Origin: Parapedobacter soli
Lineage (GTDB): Bacteria; Bacteroidota; Bacteroidia; Sphingobacteriales; Sphingobacteriaceae
NCBI RefSeq assembly: GCF_025460835.1
Contig: NZ_JAMXAY010000021.1
Coordinates: 1 to 64,000 of the forward strand
Reading direction: 5' to 3'
DNA: 64,000 nt
This document shows positions 8,713 to 18,504 of the stretch, piece after piece. Position 1 is the first letter of the stretch, and each line of letters opens with the position of its first letter. The position numbers were made by a program, and so were the translations under genes. The notes below the pieces were generated by a model that made no database searches, was not told the origin of the DNA, and saw only the letters and a program-made list of their open reading frames with translations.

Positions 8713-10389
8713 TTACCACCCCTCGTTTTGTGTAAGCACGCCATTGGATTTCTCCACTTCGGCCCGTGGTATGGGGTAGCGGTACATCTTGTTTTCGAAC
8801 ACCCGGCTTTGCACAGCTTGTGCTGGGTAGGTATACGTCAAGGCACCGTCGCTTGCCCGCGTAATGGTTACACCGCGAATCGGCTGCCCCAATGCCTGTT
8901 CAGCAATTTGCCAGCGCCGCACATCCCAAAAGCGGTGTTCTTCGAAGGCCAGTTCCACCCGACGCTCGTTGCGTACGCGATTCCGGAAAGCCGCTTGATC
9001 GGCATCGGTCACAGGCGGCATATCCACGCCGGCGCGTTGCCGTACCGTATTTAGCGCCTCTCGGGCAGACAGGGTAAATCCAGCCGGCACAGCATCGGGG
9101 CCGTAGGCCTCGTTCATGGCTTCGGCATAGTTCAGCAGAATTTCCGCATACCGGAAATAGATCCAATTGTGCGTGCTGGTCCGATTCTGCAGCAGATCGA
9201 GGCCCTCATCCACAAACTTCTTGAGGTAATAGCCGGTTTCTGTTGCGCGCGGTTTTCCCGGCCCGTCCAGTCCGCCATCCCAAAATTCTACAGTTCGTCC
9301 TTTATACGACGAATTGTTGACAATGATACTCATCTGCAAACGGGGATCCCGGTTCCCGTAGGGCTGCTGCGGATCGTACTCCGGGTCTTCGTCAATAGGC
9401 AGCCCATTGATCGTCTCATACGCATCCACGAGGTTTTGCGACGGGTTCGTACCACCGCGCGCACCTTCGAAGCCCACCGGGTAACTGGACCGCTCCAGGT
9501 TGTTGGAAGCGCCATAACGGCGCTCCAAGATAAATTCCCCATTGTCTACCGCTCTGAATAGGTCGCGGTAATTGTCGGCAAGGGAATAACGATTGAGTGC
9601 AATCACCTCATGGGCAGCCTGCGCAGCGGCAAGCCATTTCGTCTCATCGCCGGCCGGGTTGTTCAATGGGCTGGCCGCATACAGCAAGACCCGCGCTTTG
9701 AGCGCCATGGCGGCGCCTTGGGTAATGCGCCCCAGGAAACGGTCGGACTGGAACCCGCGCCACGAATCGCGCAGTGCTGGCAAGGCATCATCGATCTCCG
9801 AAACGATAAACGCCACGCATTCGTCGTACGAATTCCGGGGCAGCATGGGGGGTGCGTCGGCGTCGAGCACTTCCTGGATGATGGGCACGCCGCCGTAGCG
9901 TTTAATCAGTTCGAAATAGAAATAAGCGCGCAGTACTACCGCCTCGGCACGCAGCCAGCCGATATCGTTCACATCATTTACATATGCGTTTTTGCCGCTT
10001 TCGGTTATGGTATCGCGGTAAACGATCTGGCGGTAGTCAGTCGAGCGATCTAAAAACAATGTCGCTTTGCGGATTCCGGCATAGTTTGCGGCCCATTGAT
10101 CGTCGGGATTACTAAATGCGCTCCAACTGCCATTCACCAGCCGGTGCACGGCCGATCCCGGCCACGCATGTACTGCTTCGTCCGAGGCGGAAGCGAGCAA
10201 CGCACCATCAATCCGATCAAAGCCGGCCGGCAGATAAGTATAAATACCAAGCCCGAAATCGCGCATCGTACCGGCTGAATTGAATACTTGGTCTACCGTG
10301 TAGTTGGTATCCAGCCTCCGGTCAAGGAAGTTCTTTTCGCAAGCGGTCAGCAGCAACGCTGCCACAAGCCCTATCAATATTTTCTTCAT
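8713..10389 (-). CDS. SusD/RagB-like glycan-binding lipoprotein, second pair of PUL A
   Basis: Surface lipoprotein that caps the SusC barrel and captures oligosaccharides. The start at 10389 gives MKKILIGLVAALLLTAC, with a perfect lipobox LLTAC; an ATG two codons earlier is possible. The body of about 558 residues has the usual SusD TPR helices, RAYFYFELIKRYGGVPI, and the conserved ending VELAFEEHRFWDVRRW followed by YRYPIPRAEVEKS. It lies 23 bases downstream of its SusC partner and 31 bases upstream of the beta-helix/GH43 fusion. All landmarks are intact. Confidence 0.95.
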   Translation of the reverse strand: MKKILIGLVAALLLTACEKNFLDRRLDTNYTVDQVFNSAGTMRDFGLGIYTYLPAGFDRIDGALLASASDEAVHAWPGSAVHRLVNGSWSAFSNPDDQWAANYAGIRKATLFLDRSTDYRQIVYRDTITESGKNAYVNDVNDIGWLRAEAVVLRAYFYFELIKRYGGVPIIQEVLDADAPPMLPRNSYDECVAFIVSEIDDALPALRDSWRGFQSDRFLGRITQGAAMALKARVLLYAASPLNNPAGDETKWLAAAQAAHEVIALNRYSLADNYRDLFRAVDNGEFILERRYGASNNLERSSYPVGFEGARGGTNPSQNLVDAYETINGLPIDEDPEYDPQQPYGNRDPRLQMSIIVNNSSYKGRTVEFWDGGLDGPGKPRATETGYYLKKFVDEGLDLLQNRTSTHNWIYFRYAEILLNYAEAMNEAYGPDAVPAGFTLSAREALNTVRQRAGVDMPPVTDADQAAFRNRVRNERRVELAFEEHRFWDVRRWQIAEQALGQPIRGVTITRASDGALTYTYPAQAVQSRVFENKMYRYPIPRAEVEKSNGVLTQNEGW

Positions 10390-10412
10390 GGTCATCGTAG
10401 TAAACAATGGGT

Positions 10413-13400
10413 TTAAAACTGGGCCGTTAGTCCGACATTATAGGATTTCAACGGCGGGTATCCGCCGATGCTCTCGGGGTCCGTACCGTCAACCCCGCTC
10501 CATGTGGCGAGATTGATTCCGCTCACGTAAACACGCAGGTTGTTGAGGCGCAGCTTCTGCTGCCAGCCGTCTGGTAATGTATAGCCCAGTTCCACGTTGC
10601 GTAACCGCAGCATCGCGCCCGACCGCATCCAAAACGACGAATGCTGGTAGTTGTTGTCATTCGGCAACGTACTCAGCCGTGGATAATCAGCTTGGCCAGC
10701 CGTTTGCGGCGTCCATCGGTTCAGTGCCATTGCCGGGATGTTATTGTCATTCTGGAGTGCCCAGAAATAGGTGCCGTCGAGGAACAGGCTCCGCTGACCC
10801 GTGCCGTGGAAAAACACATGGAAATCCAACCCTTTGAATGCCCCACTCACGTTGAACGTATAGGTGAGCGCAGGTTGGAAGGCCTCGCCAATGGCCACGT
10901 AGTCATTTTCGTCGATTAGCCCATCGGCATTCTGGTCTACGTAGCGGATATCGCCGGGCTGCACGGGCGCAAAAGTAGAGACCGGTAGGCCCGGCAATAA
11001 CGAGCCATTGCCGTCAAAATCGTCTACGCCCCAAAACCCATCGGCTTGTAACCCGAAAGGCTGCCCCACCGGATGGCCAGTACGGTACAGGTACGGTTCC
11101 GCCCGTACCACCTCATTCATCGCTGCGATCTCGTTGTGGCTGTAGAAGATGCTGCCGCCAAGCTTATAAGCCAGGTTACCAATGGTATTCCGGTAGTTGG
11201 CGGTCGCCTCAAATCCCCAGTTGTTCACTTCGCCCATATTGCGGTACGCGGAGCCCAGCCCTATATAAGAAGGTACCGTGCCATCGTCGGTCGCTAAGAT
11301 GTCCCAGCGGTTCTCGTAATACGCATCGATCCCTATATCAAACCGGTTATACAGGGTCGCTTCCACGCCTAGGTTATACTGTAACGACTTCTCCCACGAA
11401 ATATAGGGGTTGCCCGGCACACCTTCCACGATGGTGCCGAAACCGTTGTTGCCCGGCCCGAAAAAATAGCTGCCCGAATAGTAAAAGTCCTGCTGGTAAG
11501 CAAACCGCGGACCAACCAACCGGTCGTTGCCCAACAGCCCTACCGAGGCCCTGGCCTTGAGGTAGGAAAAAGTGGTGCTTTCTTTGAGGAAATTTTCGTT
11601 GCTGACTACCCATGCGCCCGACAGGGCCGGGAAAAACCCGAAACGGTTGCCCGCAGGGAAGCGCTCTGACCCGCTGTAAGAAAACCCGAGTTCGGCAAAA
11701 TACCTGTCGGCGTAGCCGTAATGGAAACGCCCCATCACACTCTGGTTGGCGTAGGGCACGTTGTTGCCACTTACGGCATATACGTCCTGATAATACATCA
11801 GCTGGGCCGAAATGCCGTTGGCTCCGAAATCCCGGTCGTAGTTTACAGAGAACTGGAGGTTGGTCCGGTTCCACTGGTCGTTGCCGCTCTGGTCTATGGC
11901 CAAATCGGTACGGGTACCATGCTGCCGGTATGCATATTCCTGCTGACCGTCGGCATCCGGTTGGGCACTCAATTCGTACACAGCAATATTGCGCGTCTTA
12001 TTATAGTTGCCGCGGTGCCAATTGTTGAATGCGACCGTTTGACGGAGGCTGAGGCCTTTGGTAATAAAATCGAGGTGTTCGGTAAGCCGCAGTGTAGCCA
12101 TGAGGTTGCGATCGGTGCTGGAGTTCAGCCCCCTATCCAACACGGATGCCACGGGGTTATCGAAATACAGCGCATTGCCGCCCCACGTACCATTGGGATT
12201 GCGTACCGGATAGGCATTGGCCGGAAACCGCGCCATGTTATTCCACAGTTCCGGCCCGTTGAAATTGGGGAAATGGCGGTCTTCGATACGGCCACCCAAA
12301 TCCATTGCCGCAGAGACGTATTTACTCAGCTGCATGTCCACATTCGCACGGAAGTTGTACCGCTGGAAGTCGGCATTTGCGTTTTCCACGCGATCGCGAT
12401 CGGTATTGGCGTACAGCCCTTCGTTTCGGTTGTACCCCAATAGGATGAAGTAGCGCGCGGTCTGCCCGCCCCCGGAAAAGGTCAGGCTCATGTCGCGCTG
12501 GGGCGCGTATTTACGGAGCACCTCATCGTACCAATTCACGTCGGGGTATAAGTAAGGATCGCTACCGGTACGGTAGGCTTCCAGTGCTTCTGCGCTGTAC
12601 CGGGGCTCCAATCCATCGTTATTGAGGGCTTCGTTGTACAAACGCGCATAGTCGTACGCGTTTACAAATTGGGGAAGCTCCGTGGGCTGCTGCCATCCGT
12701 TGCGTGCGTTGAGCGTGATGCGTGTCTTGCCCGCTTGCCCACGCCTGGTGGTTACCCAGAGGGCACCATTGGCTCCGCGGATACCGAATTGCGACAACGC
12801 TGCGGCATCTTTCAGTACGGATATCGTCTCAATTTCATCGACCGAAAGCTGGTCGAACGGCGTTTCAAGTCCATCCACGAAAACGAGGAAGCTGTTATCC
12901 TGATACGTACCGATACCGCGGATAAATAGCTGCGGGGCGTCGTATCCCGGTTCGCCACTTCCTTGCATCACCGTCAGGCCGGGCAGCCGGCCGAACAGCG
13001 TGTTGCTCAATGTTGGCACCGGCGTAGTGCGTAATACGTCAGTGCCCACCGTAGCCATGGAGGCGGTGACCGCGTGCTGCGGTTGCTGGCCAAATGCCAC
13101 ATCCACCAAAGCGGTACGGCTGTCGGGGGCCATCACGAGTGCCAAATCCTGCTGCCCGGGACGTACGAGTTGTACAATCGTTCCATACCCTTGCAAGCTG
13201 AACATCAAGGTCGCGGTGTCTGCCAGTACAATCGCAAATGCGCCATTTTCATCGGTCTGTCCCTGCGAAACACCGTCTCTATTTTCGATGGTCACAAAAG
13301 ACAGCCCGTATCCATATGAATCGGTTACCCGCCCGGAGGCCTGTTCCTGTGCCATCAAAGCCACGGGGCACCAAATTCCGATTATCAAAAAAATACTGAT

Positions 13401-13415
13401 ATACTTGTTCATCAT
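10413..13415 (-). CDS. SusC/RagA-like TonB-dependent transporter, second pair of PUL A
   Basis: Outer-membrane glycan importer of about 1000 residues. Adjacent ATGs at 13415 and 13412 give MMNKYISIFLIIGIWCPVALMAQ, a standard signal peptide. A carboxypeptidase-regulatory-like domain (ASGRVTDSYGYGLSFVTIEN) is followed by the plug (LFIRGIGTYQDNSFLVFVDG, then ISVLKDAAALSQFGIRGANG) and a full barrel ending in VGLTAQF. It differs from the other SusC proteins here: the usual VVVGYGTQ segment before the plug reads DVAFGQQPQHAV. It follows the first SusD of PUL A by 23 bases. The divergence suggests a different ligand from the first pair, not a recent duplication. Confidence 0.95.
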   Translation of the reverse strand: MMNKYISIFLIIGIWCPVALMAQEQASGRVTDSYGYGLSFVTIENRDGVSQGQTDENGAFAIVLADTATLMFSLQGYGTIVQLVRPGQQDLALVMAPDSRTALVDVAFGQQPQHAVTASMATVGTDVLRTTPVPTLSNTLFGRLPGLTVMQGSGEPGYDAPQLFIRGIGTYQDNSFLVFVDGLETPFDQLSVDEIETISVLKDAAALSQFGIRGANGALWVTTRRGQAGKTRITLNARNGWQQPTELPQFVNAYDYARLYNEALNNDGLEPRYSAEALEAYRTGSDPYLYPDVNWYDEVLRKYAPQRDMSLTFSGGGQTARYFILLGYNRNEGLYANTDRDRVENANADFQRYNFRANVDMQLSKYVSAAMDLGGRIEDRHFPNFNGPELWNNMARFPANAYPVRNPNGTWGGNALYFDNPVASVLDRGLNSSTDRNLMATLRLTEHLDFITKGLSLRQTVAFNNWHRGNYNKTRNIAVYELSAQPDADGQQEYAYRQHGTRTDLAIDQSGNDQWNRTNLQFSVNYDRDFGANGISAQLMYYQDVYAVSGNNVPYANQSVMGRFHYGYADRYFAELGFSYSGSERFPAGNRFGFFPALSGAWVVSNENFLKESTTFSYLKARASVGLLGNDRLVGPRFAYQQDFYYSGSYFFGPGNNGFGTIVEGVPGNPYISWEKSLQYNLGVEATLYNRFDIGIDAYYENRWDILATDDGTVPSYIGLGSAYRNMGEVNNWGFEATANYRNTIGNLAYKLGGSIFYSHNEIAAMNEVVRAEPYLYRTGHPVGQPFGLQADGFWGVDDFDGNGSLLPGLPVSTFAPVQPGDIRYVDQNADGLIDENDYVAIGEAFQPALTYTFNVSGAFKGLDFHVFFHGTGQRSLFLDGTYFWALQNDNNIPAMALNRWTPQTAGQADYPRLSTLPNDNNYQHSSFWMRSGAMLRLRNVELGYTLPDGWQQKLRLNNLRVYVSGINLATWSGVDGTDPESIGGYPPLKSYNVGLTAQF

Positions 13416-13438
13416 AATATTACGATTTGGGTTGGGTA

Positions 13439-15187
13439 TCACCATCCCGGTGTCTGAGAAATATAGCCCTTGTCGAATTCACTTTGCGGTATGGGATAAC
13501 GGTACATCCGGTTGTCCCACACGCGGTTCTCGAACACTTCCTTGCGGTATATGATATCGCCGTTTGCCTGCTCATATAGATTGAGGCCCCACATGCTTCC
13601 CCGCATCACCCCTTCTTGATCGGCAATAAGCCACCGCCTTACATCCCAATACCGGTGTTCTTCAAATGCCAGCTCGATGGCACGTTCCCTCCGGATTGCC
13701 TCGCGGAGTTCTTCCTGTGTATCGTAGCGTGCGTCTGCAGCTGAGAGTTCGGGGATACCCGCACGGCGGCGGATTTCGTTCACCGCCGCATAGCTTGCGC
13801 CGTCCATGGGGTTGATCTCGTTAAGCGCCTCGGCATAGTTCAGGTAGAACTCCGCCAAGCGGAAGACAATCCAATTGAGTTGCCCGCCATCCCAGTTCAA
13901 GCGCGACAGGAACTTCTTCATATAACCTACCCCGTTCACGGGCGCATGCTCGGTCCACGAGCCATTGTTGCGGCGGTAGAAATGCCGCACTCCGTATTCA
14001 TCGTTCCAACGCGATCCGGAATAAAACACCGACCGCTGGAACCGGGGCTCCAATTCGCCCATTTTCCCCAAAAACTCACTATAGGGCCCCTCGTCGGGCC
14101 ACACTTGGTCCTGACCGGCTACCGTATAATATTTTTGGGCATGCTGCAGGGTAACGCCGTGGCCATACCAACCCGCATAGATGCCACGGGGCATCACAAA
14201 CTGAAACATCATGGGCCACCAGGCCCCCCACCAGTTGTCTGATTTATTGGCAAGGATCACCTCGGCATTGTCAGGCAGGGTCACGGCTGTTTCGTATGCG
14301 GCCCCCGGGTCAGCGGGGTTTACGATAAGCCGGATATTGCCTGCACCGGAAGCCCAATCCAACACCGCTTTGGCGGCATCCGCTGCCGCGCGCCACCGTT
14401 CGGGATTGTAGTCTACATAGCCGGTATATTCACGCTCTTGCGCGTTGTAGGGACTTGCGCTGTTCGCAAGCGGACTAGCCGCAAACAGCAGCACACGCGA
14501 TTTGAGTGCCAATGCGGCACCTTTGGTGGCCCGTCCGAGGAACGCCGACGGATAGCCGTCGGGCAATACTGCCGCAGCTTCATCGCAACTCTGCACAATG
14601 AAATCAACACACTCGGCATAGGTATTGCGTGGTAATTTGACATCGCCGTCGGCCTGCAACACATGGTCCACAATGGGAATACCTCCATAGCGTTTCAACA
14701 GTTCGGCATGCTGCAAGGCCCTCAAAAAGATTGCCTCAGCCCGCATCTGTGTACGCTCCTGCTCAGACATGTCGGGCACCCGGTCAATGTTGGCGATAAA
14801 GATGTTTGCATTGCGGATACCTTTGTAATGGTGGCCGAAGCCGTCCTCCGGATTGGATTGCGGCCCCCACACACCGGTATTGAACGTATTCGATCCCGGC
14901 CAATCGTCGTAGACGTCGCCTTCATCGCTCGCCGCCATCACCATGGAGGCGTCTTTGACCCCTTCCCAGCGCCCCCAGTCTTTGGGGAAACCGGCAGGTA
15001 CTGACGTGCCGTAGGTTTCCCAGAGAAACGTTTCGGCCTTTATTTTGGCAGAAAAGATGGTATCGATGGTCACATCGCTGCTGTCGGGCTTTTCGAGAAA
15101 ATCCTTATTGCATGAAGCAAGCACCGCCACGCAACAGCCCAGTACCCCAGCTGCTATATACTTCCAAAACTTGTCTAATTTCTTCAT
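13439..15187 (-). CDS. SusD/RagB-like glycan-binding lipoprotein, first pair of PUL A
   Basis: Surface lipoprotein partner of the SusC encoded 17 bases upstream. The signal peptide ends in the lipobox VLASC followed by NKDFLEKP, the typical mature N-terminus. Residues about 145-175 carry RAEAIFLRALQHAELLKRYG of the TPR core, and the C-terminus carries ELAFEEHRYWDVRRWL and MYRYPIPQSEFDKG. At 582 residues it is within the usual range. The aromatic-rich stretch around residues 320-350 (NWWGAWWPMMFQF) lies where SusD proteins often form the ligand platform, but this is a guess from composition. Confidence 0.95.
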   Translation of the reverse strand: MKKLDKFWKYIAAGVLGCCVAVLASCNKDFLEKPDSSDVTIDTIFSAKIKAETFLWETYGTSVPAGFPKDWGRWEGVKDASMVMAASDEGDVYDDWPGSNTFNTGVWGPQSNPEDGFGHHYKGIRNANIFIANIDRVPDMSEQERTQMRAEAIFLRALQHAELLKRYGGIPIVDHVLQADGDVKLPRNTYAECVDFIVQSCDEAAAVLPDGYPSAFLGRATKGAALALKSRVLLFAASPLANSASPYNAQEREYTGYVDYNPERWRAAADAAKAVLDWASGAGNIRLIVNPADPGAAYETAVTLPDNAEVILANKSDNWWGAWWPMMFQFVMPRGIYAGWYGHGVTLQHAQKYYTVAGQDQVWPDEGPYSEFLGKMGELEPRFQRSVFYSGSRWNDEYGVRHFYRRNNGSWTEHAPVNGVGYMKKFLSRLNWDGGQLNWIVFRLAEFYLNYAEALNEINPMDGASYAAVNEIRRRAGIPELSAADARYDTQEELREAIRRERAIELAFEEHRYWDVRRWLIADQEGVMRGSMWGLNLYEQANGDIIYRKEVFENRVWDNRMYRYPIPQSEFDKGYISQTPGW

Positions 15188-15204
15188 TTGTTTACGTATT
15201 GCGG

Positions 15205-18200
15205 TTAGAATTGTACGTTTATCCCAAAGTTATACACCCGCATCTGCGGGTAGAATTGGCCGCGGCCACTGGGCGATTCCGGATCGAAGTGCCGCACGCT
15301 GCTCCAGGTGAGTAGATTGTTGCCATTGGCAAACACGCGTACATGGCTTACACCCATCTGGGCAAGGAAAGGGCCGCTAAAGCGGTACGCAAGTTCGGCG
15401 TTCTTCACCCGCAAGTAACGGCCGTCTTCCAGCCAGAAATCCGATTGGGTATAATTATGCTTACCCGGCGTGGGCGACAGCTCCACCCGGGGGAAGGTAA
15501 TGGTTTCGCCATTTGCATAACGCTCGGGGGTCCACCGCTCCAGGTGTGTTTTCTGCGCACTGCCCCAATCCGTATCAAACGGCCACGCCGCCATTTCATT
15601 TAGGTAAAACGATGCCTTATCGGTACCCTGGAACAGCACCGAGAAATCAAACCCTTTGTAATCAAACCCAAGGGCAACGCCGTATACGCCTTGCGGGAAT
15701 GTAGAAAATCCAATCGGCCCGCGGTCATAGTCGTCGAGCGCGCCGTCACCATTCCGGTCTATGTAGCGGATATCGCCCGGCTGGGGGGTTCCCCAGGCCC
15801 AAGAGGTGATGCCGCTGTTTTCGATTTCCTCGGTGGTATTGTAAATGCCATCGCTGGTGAGGCCGAAAAACTGGCCGACCGGCCGGCCGGTTTCGCGCAT
15901 GTATTCGAATGGCCGCTCGGGTTCGTCCATAAACAGGATTTCGTTTTTCGCATAGGTGTAATTGGCTTTCACCCAGTAGTTGAAGGCATTGATATGGTGC
16001 CGGAAATTAACCTCCACCTCAAACCCGCGGTTTTCCACCGAGCTGATGTTGGCCGGGGGTAGCGGTGCCTGTACCAGATCGGGCACCGTGCCCAGGTAAG
16101 ACAGGATGTTGTCGCGCCGTTCATGGAACACGTCGCCCACAATGCCGATCATGTCGTCGGCCAGGTTCAACTCCAATCCAATGTTGCTTTTCCGGGCGCG
16201 TTCCCACGTTACGTTCGGGTTGCCTACTTTCCCTTCCTGTGAACCTCCATACCATTGCACATTGCCGGCATTGGCATCGCCGAAATGGTAGCCCCCGGCG
16301 TAGTTAAACACGTCCGGTAAATATAGGAAGCGCTCACCACCGATTTTGTCGTTGCCCACCTCACCGTATGACCCGCGTATTTTGAGGAAGCTGATCAGCC
16401 CATCCTTCGGCATGAAAGGTTCTTCGGTAACTACCCAGCCCAATGAAAACGAGGGGAAAAAGCCGTATCGTTTGTTTTCGGGGAAGTTCTCGGAGCCGTT
16501 ATACCCCATATTGAACTCGGTGAGATACCGCCCCGCATACCCGTAGGTGGCGCGGGCCACCGTGCCGACGTAGCCCATCGGAACGGCATAGGCGTACGAA
16601 GGGTTGTGTGCTTTTTCCTGCATATATAACAACAGGCCGGTAACGCGGTGGTCACCAAAGGAGCGGGCATAATCCAGCGCGAGTTCGGTGTATATCTTCC
16701 GGTTGCGCCCGTAGCCTTCACTGAATGAAAACGGCGTATCCTCCCCGTTCCGGATGAATACAGGTTCGTCCGGGTTGTTTGGATTGCGCACAATGTTGTA
16801 GGTAGCGGTCCACTTGTTGCGCCGCACCCAGTGCTGGTAATAGTGGTCATACGCCAGCATTCCCCGGGCCGAAAGGCCTTCGGTAATGAAGCCCAGCTTG
16901 TGGCTCAGCCCGATGTTAGCGTTGAGCGTACTGTTGAAGTTCCGTTGGAAGCCGCTGGACGTAATGAAGCTTAACGGGTTGTTGATATTGGCCGGCAATC
17001 CTTCCACGTTATCGATGATGCGCCCGTCTACAATACCGGGGTTCATCAACGGGTTCGCCCGCAGCATGCGGAAGAAAATTTCGCCTGCACCCTGACCGGG
17101 GTAATTCATATCTGCCACTTGCCCGGCCAGTTTGAGTGTTGCCGAGAAGTTATCGTTGAAATCCATGTCGAAATTCGACCGGAAGTTGTAGCGCTGATAC
17201 TTGGGATTGGCCGAGAATTCGCGTTGCGCTTCGTTTACGTCATACGCGCCGTTTTGAGAGAAATACCCCGCGGAGACAAAATAGCGCGTATGTTGCGCCC
17301 CGCCGTTGATGTTGAAGTTGTGCTGCTGCTGGGTGGATACATCACGGATAATCATGTCATACCAATCGGTACTCGGCCTGAATATCGGGTCGGAACCGGT
17401 ACGGTACGCTTCGATGTCGGCCGGCGAAAAAAACAGTTGCTGGCGCCCCATATTCTCTTCGGCCTCGTTATGCAGTATGGCATATTCGTAGCTGTTGAGC
17501 ATCTCCGGAAGGCTGTTCGGTGCCTGCAATCCCACGTTGGCCGTATAGCTGATCTGGGGCTTACCCGATTTACCCGACTTGGTGGTAATCAGGATAACCC
17601 CGTTGGCTCCCCGCACCCCGAATACGGCCGTGGCGGAAGCGTCTTTCAGGATACTGATGTTTTCGATTTCATGGGGGTCAATTTCATTGAAATTCCGCGG
17701 AACACCATCCACCAATACCAGCGGATCGGATTCGGCCCCTTCGTTCAATGTGCCAATACCCCGGATCTTCAGCCTTGACTGGTCGTATCCGGGTTCGCCA
17801 CTGGGCTGCAAGGCAACCAAACCGGGTAGACGGCCCACCAACGAGTTACTGATGTTGGCGGTGGGCGACTGCACCAACTGTTCGCCCTCCATCGTGGAGA
17901 CCGCTCCGGTCAGCGTAGCCTTTTTCTGCGTACCGTAGCCGATCACCACCACCTCATCGAGGGTGGCTTCATCTACTTCCAACCGTATGTTAATCGTGGT
18001 GCGCCCGTTTACCGGTTGCTGTTGCGTGGTATACCCGATGAACCGGAATACGAGTGTGGCATCGGGCGATAGGTCGTTCAGCCGGTATGCCCCTTCGGTG
18101 TCGGTGGTTACCCCGTCGGCGGCACCTTGCACCAGCACGCTTACCCCGGGTAAGGGCGTCCCTTGGGCATCCGTTACCTTTCCCGATACAGGTGCCTGTC

Positions 18201-18273
18201 CGTGGGCGGGCAACACGGCAATGGCGCACACCCACAAAGCCACCAACATACCAATACGTTTTAATTTCTTCAT
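15205..18273 (-). CDS. SusC/RagA-like TonB-dependent transporter, first gene of PUL A operon
   Basis: Outer-membrane importer of 1022 residues with a signal peptide ending at AHGQ. The regulatory domain starts at VSGKVTDAQGTPLPGVSVLV. The signature LDEVVVIGYGTQKKATLTGA precedes a canonical plug (LKIRGIGT, LVLVDGVPR, ISILKDASATAVFGVRGANG). The barrel ends in NFGINVQF. It is the promoter-proximal gene of a seven-gene operon and diverges from the HTCS gene by 231 bases. The HTCS most probably activates it through the GGGG direct repeat about 95-125 bases upstream of the ATG. Confidence 0.96.
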   Translation of the reverse strand: MKKLKRIGMLVALWVCAIAVLPAHGQAPVSGKVTDAQGTPLPGVSVLVQGAADGVTTDTEGAYRLNDLSPDATLVFRFIGYTTQQQPVNGRTTINIRLEVDEATLDEVVVIGYGTQKKATLTGAVSTMEGEQLVQSPTANISNSLVGRLPGLVALQPSGEPGYDQSRLKIRGIGTLNEGAESDPLVLVDGVPRNFNEIDPHEIENISILKDASATAVFGVRGANGVILITTKSGKSGKPQISYTANVGLQAPNSLPEMLNSYEYAILHNEAEENMGRQQLFFSPADIEAYRTGSDPIFRPSTDWYDMIIRDVSTQQQHNFNINGGAQHTRYFVSAGYFSQNGAYDVNEAQREFSANPKYQRYNFRSNFDMDFNDNFSATLKLAGQVADMNYPGQGAGEIFFRMLRANPLMNPGIVDGRIIDNVEGLPANINNPLSFITSSGFQRNFNSTLNANIGLSHKLGFITEGLSARGMLAYDHYYQHWVRRNKWTATYNIVRNPNNPDEPVFIRNGEDTPFSFSEGYGRNRKIYTELALDYARSFGDHRVTGLLLYMQEKAHNPSYAYAVPMGYVGTVARATYGYAGRYLTEFNMGYNGSENFPENKRYGFFPSFSLGWVVTEEPFMPKDGLISFLKIRGSYGEVGNDKIGGERFLYLPDVFNYAGGYHFGDANAGNVQWYGGSQEGKVGNPNVTWERARKSNIGLELNLADDMIGIVGDVFHERRDNILSYLGTVPDLVQAPLPPANISSVENRGFEVEVNFRHHINAFNYWVKANYTYAKNEILFMDEPERPFEYMRETGRPVGQFFGLTSDGIYNTTEEIENSGITSWAWGTPQPGDIRYIDRNGDGALDDYDRGPIGFSTFPQGVYGVALGFDYKGFDFSVLFQGTDKASFYLNEMAAWPFDTDWGSAQKTHLERWTPERYANGETITFPRVELSPTPGKHNYTQSDFWLEDGRYLRVKNAELAYRFSGPFLAQMGVSHVRVFANGNNLLTWSSVRHFDPESPSGRGQFYPQMRVYNFGINVQF

Positions 18274-18338
18274 AAATTGAGATTTGGTTTACTATTCAGT
18301 TACCGGTATTCGAACAAATGCTCGAATTCATCATTCGG

Positions 18339-18346
18339 CAAATATC
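18339..18346 (-). promoter_or_regulatory. Candidate -7 box for the PUL A susC promoter
   Basis: GATATTTG on the minus strand matches TAnnTTTG except at the first base. The GGGG repeat begins about 21 bases upstream, over the -33 position, as expected for an activator-dependent promoter without its own good -33 element. The PUL B susC gene has the analogous GAGTTTTG box. Confidence 0.4.
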
Positions 18347-18366
18347 AACGAACAATATGGTTTGAT

Positions 18367-18398
18367 AAGGGGTGAAACTCGTCAAAAGAGGGGGGTAA
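18367..18398 (-). promoter_or_regulatory. Putative HTCS operator upstream of PUL A susC
   Basis: On the plus strand AAGGGGTGAAA (from 18367) and GAGGGGGGTAAA (from 18388) form a direct repeat 21 bases apart, two helical turns. A very similar pair lies upstream of the other HTCS-controlled susC gene at 30077-30107. Bases between the repeats are only partly shared. Assignment to the AraC-type output domain of the HTCS is inferred from position and recurrence. Confidence 0.5.
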
Positions 18399-18434
18399 AC
18401 CAGCCTACAATAGCGTTTAGCTCCGTTCTACCGG

Positions 18435-18463
18435 TTTTTGGCTTGTATAACAAAATTAGTTTG
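18435..18463 (+). promoter_or_regulatory. Weak candidate promoter of the PUL A HTCS gene
   Basis: TTAGTTTG at 18456-18463 matches TAnnTTTG with one mismatch, and TTTTTG at 18435-18440 may serve as the -33 element, though the 15-base spacing is short. The ATG is at 18505. Confidence 0.28.
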
Positions 18464-18504
18464 CGGACATTTACTTGCTGATTACTGGACTAACTTCGCG
18501 TTGA

